Below are positions 57,193-64,000 of a stretch of DNA of 64,000 nucleotides, piece after piece; position 1 is the stretch's first letter; each line of letters starts with the position of its first letter. Under the pieces are notes generated by a model. The model did not search any database, was not told the origin of the DNA, and worked only from the letters and a program-made list of their open reading frames with translations. The stretch lies in contig JAFFSR010000004.1 in NCBI GenBank assembly GCA_017163975.1, positions 7,812,001-7,876,000 on the forward strand, read 5' to 3'. A program made the position numbers and the translations under genes. This DNA is from Anastatus disparis. Taxonomy: Eukaryota; Arthropoda; Insecta; Hymenoptera; Eupelmidae.

Positions 57193-59652
57193 TCATATGA
57201 GCATATGATGTAAACAAATGTAATCCAAATCAGATGAAAAATTTTTCCATATGGAAAAAGCTTTTGAATCACATAAATTGTCGGTATTTACGAGCCTATA
57301 GCGAGGTGTTTCAATAATATGATAAGCATTTAAAGATTCTTCCAAGTATTTCGAATCATATTCCTTGCAGCGTAAGTAAATTTGATCTTCATGTACAAAT
57401 ATTCTCTCGATTTTTCCAAAGATCGGCATATTTTCTTCGTTCATTCCACTATCCAAAGCAACAAATAAATTAAGTTCATAATGAGAACCGTAAACTTCAA
57501 TTTTCGTCACACTTCTGATAATACCTTTTGGATGAAGTCCTGCCTGATTAAAAATCTTTATAATTTCAGGATCTTCGTCTGATACGTCTTCATAAACAAT
57601 ATATTGTATTTTGTTTCTAATTATAGCCCTTTTTGTCCTCCATATTGAACATTGAGACATTTGACTTACGTTGGACATTGTTTTAGTAATATCTTTAAAA
57701 TTACAACAAATAGCACCATATTTTTTAAACATAAAATGTTTTGCTTCATATTTAAAGCATGACAATGGCCTCAGTGGACCACTTTTTTCTATACACAAAG
57801 GATAATGATCCCAATGATGTAATTTATTGATTGCAAATTCTCCCGGAAACAGTCTGCGAAATTCTTCAAAATGATTACGAATCAATTCATGCAAGTATGG
57901 TAAAACAGTAGATCTTAGTTTTGGTGCAAATACAATTTCATTTATTTTATTTAAATTAATAATATGTTGAAGATACGGATCATCAGATGACGTCTTATCA
58001 GAAACCAAAAAAGGAAATATCCTCATCAAACACCACGTCTGCACAGCTCTTTCTTGAAGTTTGTGATCATGCGATACATTGCGAATACTGTCAGAAGAAA
58101 GTGTTGCAGATGGTTTGTTTTTTATTTCAGATGGTCCATATTGAAATTCAGTTATTCTATGATTTAATGTATCAATAGTCAGATCATATTTTTTATTAGT
58201 TGTCATGCGTGCTATAACCAACTTCAAATCATATTGTCCTTGTCCTTCTAAAATATCATGCATACAGTCAAATACATAATTTTTAGTGCAATGGAAATAT
58301 TTTAATTCATTCAAAACACTATTCATTCGAACTCCAGTAGTTGACTCTGCTGTTTTATTAATGCGAACGTCATTCAGATTTTCTTCGTGTGATTCCTTAC
58401 ACCTAAGAGGTGCAACAGTATAAGGACAATTTCTCCGCTCGTTGCTTGTGAGAGTACATAATCTACAAAAAAGGTTAGCTGAAGGTCCAAGAAAACCAAG
58501 CACTTCATGTGCAGCCAGAGTATTAGCACAAACTGTCAAGAGTGTAGCACGAAGAATATAATCGTTACCATTTATTTTGACTTGTACACCGCAATCTCTT
58601 TCTAATTGTTTTAGTTCATACACAAATGGTCTCAAAAATTCATTAATTCCAAAATATTTTATATCTTTTTCTTTTCCAAATGCTAATATGTGTACGTTTC
58701 CTAGAAAATTATGTAAATGAGGAGGAAGATTTGAAATGCTGAAATAAAAAGCTCCAATTTTTTGTGTCCGTGTTTTACTTCCAAGTGGATTATTAACTAA
58801 AAATTCATCAAAATATAAATGTAATCCTAGTGCATTGCTGTATTTTTTAAATAAAGGATTTTCTTTGAAACTTTGACCATCTTCGAAACTTGAAACAATG
58901 TCTTCTTCAGAATTTTTTGATTGAGTATTTACATAGTCCATAACTTCTTTGTTTGACAAAACTAATTTTAATGTTTCAACTATCGGTATATACTGAAAAA
59001 ATACTTTTTTTAAAATAATTTCATTTCTAGATGTTACTTTATTGAATTTTTGGATTGGATAGTTGCCTAAAGGGAGATCTTTTGCTTCAATGTAATGATA
59101 ATTATCTTTTAATGCTTTAATTTGACCTTTCATACTTGTGTACTCAGAAAAAGATTCTTCATATTTGAATTGGTCTAAAAAGGATTTACATTCATCATTA
59201 CAAATATCAAAGTTATTATGTTTTAAATAATCTTCAACTTTCTTCCCCACATCGTTCATAACATCTGACAATAAATTATCGACTGACTGCACGAATCGTC
59301 CCATATCTGCTCCAGTAATGTTAGTGGAAAAGCGTAAATGGGAAACTAATTGAGCTACGTATTTTTTAAAGGACAAAGGAGAAGGAATCCATGGCGAGTT
59401 TTCATTACTACCATTTTCGATTTTTTGATTAAATGCTTTGTTGTCATCGTCATCTAATGTATGCATTACATCAATATGTTTCAATAATCTGTTTATGTAC
59501 TTAAATGGTTTTAGACAGCCATCGGTTTTAGATATGAATCCAGTAGTACTTCTTGTGGATAAATTAATCTTATGATCATTTTTAAAGTGATCTTTTAACA
59601 GTGAACTATTTTTAAATTTTAAAGGGCAAAAGGAACAAACTATTCTATCCAT
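57193..59652 (-). CDS. Zinc-finger tnp2-related transposase-like protein, 819 residues
   Basis: A single uninterrupted frame from MDRIVCSFC to HHMLI. The N-terminus has a C2H2 finger (C6, C9, H22, H27) and a second, incomplete finger (C46, H59, H64; the first cysteine is missing). The body has the order LYFDEF..NPLGS (D282 region), KIGAFYFSISNLPP, NVHILAF, LKQLE.DCGV, LLTVCANTLAAHEVLGF, FCRLC (395-399) and FDCMHDILEG (461-470). This parallels the tnp2 plan seen in the gene at 8647-10985 (LPP, DL..L..GV, CP.C or CRLC, D.MH...G), and such long zinc-finger proteins are numerous in animal genomes. A DDE-type nuclease origin is inferred. The frame is intact, so it is either recent or selected. I see no terminal repeats, and domestication cannot be excluded. 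Confidence 0.7.
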   Translation of the reverse strand: MDRIVCSFCPLKFKNSSLLKDHFKNDHKINLSTRSTTGFISKTDGCLKPFKYINRLLKHIDVMHTLDDDDNKAFNQKIENGSNENSPWIPSPLSFKKYVAQLVSHLRFSTNITGADMGRFVQSVDNLLSDVMNDVGKKVEDYLKHNNFDICNDECKSFLDQFKYEESFSEYTSMKGQIKALKDNYHYIEAKDLPLGNYPIQKFNKVTSRNEIILKKVFFQYIPIVETLKLVLSNKEVMDYVNTQSKNSEEDIVSSFEDGQSFKENPLFKKYSNALGLHLYFDEFLVNNPLGSKTRTQKIGAFYFSISNLPPHLHNFLGNVHILAFGKEKDIKYFGINEFLRPFVYELKQLERDCGVQVKINGNDYILRATLLTVCANTLAAHEVLGFLGPSANLFCRLCTLTSNERRNCPYTVAPLRCKESHEENLNDVRINKTAESTTGVRMNSVLNELKYFHCTKNYVFDCMHDILEGQGQYDLKLVIARMTTNKKYDLTIDTLNHRITEFQYGPSEIKNKPSATLSSDSIRNVSHDHKLQERAVQTWCLMRIFPFLVSDKTSSDDPYLQHIINLNKINEIVFAPKLRSTVLPYLHELIRNHFEEFRRLFPGEFAINKLHHWDHYPLCIEKSGPLRPLSCFKYEAKHFMFKKYGAICCNFKDITKTMSNVSQMSQCSIWRTKRAIIRNKIQYIVYEDVSDEDPEIIKIFNQAGLHPKGIIRSVTKIEVYGSHYELNLFVALDSGMNEENMPIFGKIERIFVHEDQIYLRCKEYDSKYLEESLNAYHIIETPRYRLVNTDNLCDSKAFSIWKNFSSDLDYICLHHMLI

Positions 59653-60084
59653 CGCTTTTATCTATCGGTAGATAAGTGGAATAAAATAACAAAAGCCACT
59701 TTACTTTCCTTGGTATTCTGAAATTAGATAAAAATTTATTTCTCAAAATAAAAAAATGAGTTCTGGTATTTTCTTTTTTATATTAGAATTTAGAAAACGC
59801 AAATAAAAACAAAAAATAGATTCTTTTATCAATTAAGCAACCGAACTAGCTATTTATTATTACAACAATTAAAAATTTTTTTAATACAATTTTAATCTAA
59901 TTTGGCCTAACGACGTTAAAATAAAATTATTTTTAAGGTTTAACTACAGTCAAACTAATTTCATTCATCTCAAATACATAATTCTAATGTATTTTTTGAA
60001 TGAGTCCCTCAAGAGGAGCCAAAGCATACTCAAAACATTTAGGTAGTAGATTTTTCAAAAGTAAGATTTTTTGGTAACGAGGGC
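59653..60084. other. Upstream region of the 819-residue gene
   Basis: AT-rich. It should hold the promoter of the minus-strand gene, but no motif is clear. Confidence 0.3.
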
Positions 60085-60265
60085 AGTCAGATAATCCTCC
60101 AATAATTATTTACATTTTATTTGCAGATTCCACAAGGATAATTTTTAAGTTTTATATTTTAGATTCTAGGGAGTGATAATAAATAAGGTTATTTCGATTG
60201 CCTATGTTGGTTACTATTATTATTCATTTGATTGTAAGATCGATAAAAATATTCTTTATTAAATA
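60085..60265 (+). repeat. Penelope-like 3' tail fragment, second copy
   Basis: Closely resembles the noncoding tail at 34695-34890 (AATAATTATTTA, AATTTTTAAGTTTTAT and GATAAAAATATTCTTTA words in the same order). The endonuclease frame is absent. Confidence 0.6.
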
Positions 60266-60474
60266 TATTTTTTTCTTGTGGATTTAAACTCAATTTTGAC
60301 ACAGAAAAAACGAAAATAAATTCAAATTTTTTTTGCTTATTTTTAAATATGTATATTAATTTTTTATGGAAAATATCGGATTATAAAATAACTAAATAAA
60401 ACTGAAAACTTAAAATTATAAGGCTCCTTTAAATTACAAGTCTTAAACATTTTTGTGCAATTACTTATAAAAGG

Positions 60475-60840
60475 AGGTCACGTTTCTCTGTCCTTTTCTA
60501 ATCAAAGAATTCATTTTTTGCAAAAACTAATAACTTTAGCAAGAAATGAAGAGAAAATCGCATCTCGTATCAAAAAAAGCAAAATTTTCTTTGATAAGAA
60601 AGAATTAATTTTATTGCTTCGTTTTCAAGAAAATCTTGAAAACCGAATTGTTTACCCTAACCTTTATGTTTTAAGTTTTTCAAAGTTTTCTTGTAAACAA
60701 AGCGATAAAATCAATTCTTTCTCATCAATGAAAAAATTCCTTTTTTTTTATATAAGATGCGGCTTTCTCTTTATTTTTTGCTAAAATTATTAGTTTTTGT
60801 AAAAAAATTAATTCTTTGATTAGGAAAGGACAGATACAGA
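60475..60840. mobile_element. Foldback
   Basis: CTGTCCTTTTCTAATCAAAG at the left pairs with CTTTGATTAGGAAAGGACAG at the right, and ACTAATAACTTTAGCAA pairs with TTGCTAAAATTATTAGT. The centre is near 60655. Short ORFs inside it are by-products. Confidence 0.75.
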
Positions 60841-60889
60841 TATACTCGACCTGCTCAAGGAGATGCAAAACGAATACTACATTTGTACT

Positions 60890-61200
60890 CATAAATCTTG
60901 ACTATCTTTTTATTTTATTGCAAAATTTTAAGAAAAGAATTGCATCAACCTGTAGTATGTACCATGAAGATTATTCAGTTAAATTTTTAAATAAATTCAT
61001 TTATTAGTTTTTCAGAATTTTAGATTTTTTGTATGAAATCTAAAAATTTTAATATATAATATTGGAAACGAATATTCTAAAAAACTAGTGAATGAATTTA
61101 TTTGAAAATTTAACTTAATAATCTTCATGATAAATACCACAAGCTAAAGCATTTCTTTTCCTCAAGTTTTGCAATAAAATGAAAAGATAGGCTAAATTCA
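60890..61200. mobile_element. Foldback
   Basis: CTATCTTTTTATTTTATTGC near 60903 pairs with GCAATAAAATGAAAAGATAG near 61172, and CATGAAGATTATTCAG pairs with AATAATCTTCATG. The centre is near 61050. 61201-62045 is AT-rich and unassigned. Confidence 0.75.
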
Positions 61201-62047
61201 TTAAGTACAGGTGTAGTGTCCGTTTTACATTTGCTTAACAGAGTTTTTGTTTTTTTTATTTAAAAAAAAAGCGTTTGATTTTAAACAGCTCATATCTCAG
61301 CAAATATGCATTGTATAAAAAAGCTTCAGAGAAAAAAGTTTGTTTTCATATAAAAAATACAAAAATAGTCGAAATTAAAATTTTCTGAACAATTTTTTTT
61401 TAGTCTATCAACTATTCATGAGAAGCAAGTATATTATAATGAAAGTAAATGAACTGGAAATATTAGTATACGGGAAGAAATTCTATGGGTAAAATTATTA
61501 TATTCTATTGCATTTGTACAGGACATTCTTGATTTTGTATATACGACGATGTTATTGACCATCAAAATAAATCACTAATAATAATCTAAACATTACATTT
61601 TAAAGATTTTTTTAAGCTTTTATTATAAACTTTAATAAAATTAAAAAATTGTTTTTTAATTGGTAAAAAATTAACTTGAATGCGCGTGATGAAATTCTGC
61701 AATTCATTATTCAATTGCAATTTTTAAATTTTTTCAATAACCAAGATATCACTATCAATTTTTAATAAATGTCATATGAAACTAGAGACAAAATTCTGAT
61801 AAATCCCGTGTTTAGATTATAAATTTAGTGAATTCACAGGTACTAAAAATTGCATCGAAAATATTTTTTTTTGAGAGTAAAAATTAAATGTAACCTTTGA
61901 AGCCTCCATATAACAAAACCGATGCAATTTTTTTTTAATTAAACCACCGCCAAAAAAAGGTATTTTTCCTTAAAAAAATTCTAATTATTTATATATTTAC
62001 AGAGGATATATTTGTTTTAAGAATTAAGAGAAAATTCAATTTTGTAA

Positions 62048-62192
62048 CCTTATACTTAACCGACTTTAAATGTATTAAAAATTGACATTCCAAGGTGCAC
62101 AAATTTAAATTTAAAAAATACCAAATACCAATATAATATAATGCGAAAAAGCTCTCGGAGGTTACAGGCTTTAAAGTCGGTTAAGTATCAGA
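62048..62192. repeat. Small foldback, TACTTAACCGACTTTAAA
   Basis: ATACTTAACCGACTTTAAA near 62051 pairs with TTTAAAGTCGGTTAAGTAT near 62171. The interior is AT-rich and not clearly paired. Confidence 0.55.
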
Positions 62193-62336
62193 AAAACACC
62201 AAAATCGAAAAAAAAATTTTTTATTTTTAATTTTTAGAAAAAATGTACATTTTTTTAGGATGAACCATATACAGTTGTAAGTTTTATTATATATGAAAAA
62301 ATGATTAGTTTGACTAATTTGTTAGTAAACATGTAC

Positions 62337-62536
62337 CTTTTAGAACTTGAACTGTTTTTGCATCGATTCCGCGACCAAGTAGATACTGACTTAAAACATG
62401 AACGCTATCGTAAAAATTCTGAAAAAAAAGAGTTGCTTATTAATACAAATATATAGATGTTTTAAATTTCTTTAAAAAAATCACTTACTTCGGGTAAATA
62501 ATTAGATGTATCTCTAGCTGATGATGTAGCCTCCAT
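62337..62536 (-). CDS. First two exons of a minus-strand gene
   Basis: Exon 1 (62536-62489) reads MEATSSARDTSNYLPE and ends at a perfect GTAAGT donor. Exon 2 (62418-62337) follows TTTTTTTCAG, reads NFYDSVHVLSQYLLGRGIDAKTVQVLK, and ends in phase 1 at a GTACAT donor. Short N-terminal exons and the L..YLL.RGID..TV..L pattern recall the small helical, SAM-like start of SAMD3-like proteins. This could therefore be the 5' end of the nine-exon gene at 35278-25298, whose first visible exon lacks a certain start. It would need at least one more exon, because phase 1 does not join phase 0. Otherwise it is a related or unrelated gene with its 3' exons unrecognised. Confidence 0.55.
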
Positions 62537-63378
62537 GTTTACAAAGTATTATTTTCTTTTCTGACATTTCGCACGCTTTTTGTTTTTTAACAAATGTGAA
62601 AATTTAAACAACATATCGTTCTCTGCTTATTGCTATATTCGGACTGAAATCGGGATGATTTCGTAAATGGTCTTATATATAAATCATTTTCGATATAATG
62701 AGTTTGAATATGTTGTTGATTTATATTACATTATAAATACATTAATTGTAACTTACTAAGCTCTTAATCTAAAATAGTAATCACTTATGAACTAAAAATA
62801 CATTAAAATAGTAAAATTTTTTATTTCAATGATTATCAAATTAATAAAATTAAAAATTTTAATTTATTATGAATTTAATGCGATATTTTTTGACTATTGA
62901 ATATTTTTTACGGTTTGAACGTATAATACAATTATTTTTTAAAAATTGCATAATGTTTTTATAAACAATTAAATTTTTGTTTACTGTAAGCGTTATCATT
63001 TAAATTCCACTGGTAACTCTCCCTGGAACTTTTCAAGGAATAAAATAAGCTTTTTTTCATTCAAACGCGATACAAAATAAAAAAGTTTACTTTGTTTACA
63101 GGATATTTTTATGTATCTTTTTTTAATCACACTCTTTTTAAAGTATCCTTTTTTTCCATTCTCGTACATTTTTGTCATAAAACTCATATAAAAACTAATC
63201 AATAATTTTCCAATGATGTTTTTAATGACACATATCAATGATGGTACTACCTTAAGTAGATTACTTCTTAATTTGTAATAGACGTTTTCTATATTTTGAA
63301 CTAAACCTTAAACAGAAGGCAAAGTTCTTATCCGTTATTTGAAAAGACTTTGATTTTCCTTACTGAAAAAAGCCAAGT
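62537..63378. other. AT-rich stretch upstream of the 62536 start
   Basis: Should hold the promoter of that gene. No motif or repeat recognised. Confidence 0.3.
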
Positions 63379-63560
63379 GATTAATCACTTGATTTATCAT
63401 CTGATTTATCATCTTATTTATTATATGATTAATCACCTGATAAATCACCTGACTTTATGACATGATCTGACAGGTGATTAATCAAGTGAAAAATCAAGTG
63501 ATTAATTAGATGAAAAATCAGGTAATTAATCAAGTAAACAATCAAGTGATTATTTAGGTA
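63379..63560. repeat. Array of AATCACNTGAT / TGATTWATC motifs
   Basis: Self-complementary words such as GATTAATCACTTGATT, ATCACCTGAT and AATCAAGTGATTA recur about every 12-14 bp, and the two halves are complementary overall. Not coding. 63561-63655 is AT-rich. Confidence 0.7.
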
Positions 63561-63655
63561 TCATGATTCATTCTATAGGTTTTATTTGTATCTATATTAT
63601 ATTTTTATTAGTTGACCAATATAATATAATTTTAATAATCGAGGATTTCAATGGT

Positions 63656-64000
63656 AGAAATCAAAGATACAATCTTAAATGTTTTCAACATATTGAATTA
63701 TAGAACAGAAGCAAAAACAATACATAAGAATATATATAATGCCGATACATTTATCATATTCATATCACCAAGTTTGCATTAATTATAGGGAATAATTGGG
63801 TACATATACGCATAAAGAATAACAAAATTTCAGACTTCAATATCACCATGGTACCCAATTATACACTAAAATTAATGCAAACTTGGTGATATGAATATGA
63901 TAAATGTATCGGCATTGTATATATTCTTATGTATTGTTTTTGCTTCTGTTCTATAATTCAATAGATGTTGAAAACATTTAAGATTGTATCTTTGATTTCT
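63656..64000. mobile_element. Foldback reaching the window edge
   Basis: AGAAATCAAAGATACAATC at the left and its complement at 63982-64000 begin nearly perfect arms of about 145 bp (also CACCAAGTTTGCATTAAT with ATTAATGCAAACTTGGTG). The centre is near 63825. Since pairing is still running at base 64000, the element probably extends past the window. Confidence 0.8.

Noticed and set aside
57987..58178. 63-residue plus-strand ORF
   Set aside because: Antisense to the 819-residue transposase-like gene.

Overview
The window is AT-rich animal DNA, almost certainly arthropod and most likely insect. R1-clade non-LTR retrotransposons are present, genes are split by consensus GT-AG introns, and there are no bacterial-type operons. 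Most of the 64 kb is mobile DNA or its debris. Foldback (palindromic) elements are unusually dense, and a more GC-balanced retrotransposon array occupies about 42.2-56.4 kb.

Left part (1-25 kb). Two genes start divergently. A minus-strand gene (exons 2188-2053, 1904-1670 and 96-1, running off the window) encodes a short acidic protein of unknown function. A plus-strand three-exon gene (4186-4320, 4688-4804, 8647-10985) encodes a tnp2-like, EnSpm/CACTA-type transposase-related protein. A 1.74 kb element flanked by TTAA (2431-4168) sits between the two start codons. The long intron of the transposase gene is filled with foldbacks. From 11.4 to 24.7 kb there is almost only repeat DNA: foldbacks, a 75-bp tandem array, a palindrome of roughly 3.2 kb interrupted by a 300-bp CACGG-ended MITE and a 2.1-kb probable solo LTR, an AACGTT-rich palindrome, and an AAGCTT-rich cluster around a split tRNA-Met-like sequence.

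Middle (25-42 kb). A minus-strand gene of at least nine exons (35278 to 25298) can be assembled with all splice phases agreeing. Its product resembles the large uncharacterised animal family often labelled SAMD3-like. Its introns hold foldbacks and, on the opposite strand, a Penelope-like GIY-YIG endonuclease remnant. A second minus-strand gene start lies at 62536-62337 and could be the 5' end of this gene or of a relative.

Retrotransposon array (42.2-56.4 kb). In minus-strand order D-C-B-A-E, four or five non-LTR elements stand head to tail, and most junctions are an oligo(A) tail followed by (TTA)n. A is essentially full length: ORF2 is intact, ORF1 has two frameshifts, and the ORFs meet in a TAATG stop-start. 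C is a 5'-truncated copy of the same family. B and D belong to a second family with an R1-type ORF1 only. Both families share short blocks at the 3' terminus and a 3'UTR stem-loop module, which suggests that the ORF1-only family is copied by the ORF2 of the other.

Right part (56.4-64 kb). An intact 819-residue zinc-finger/transposase-like gene on the minus strand is followed by a Penelope tail fragment, more foldbacks, the second gene start, an array of short self-complementary motifs, and a foldback that runs to the window edge.
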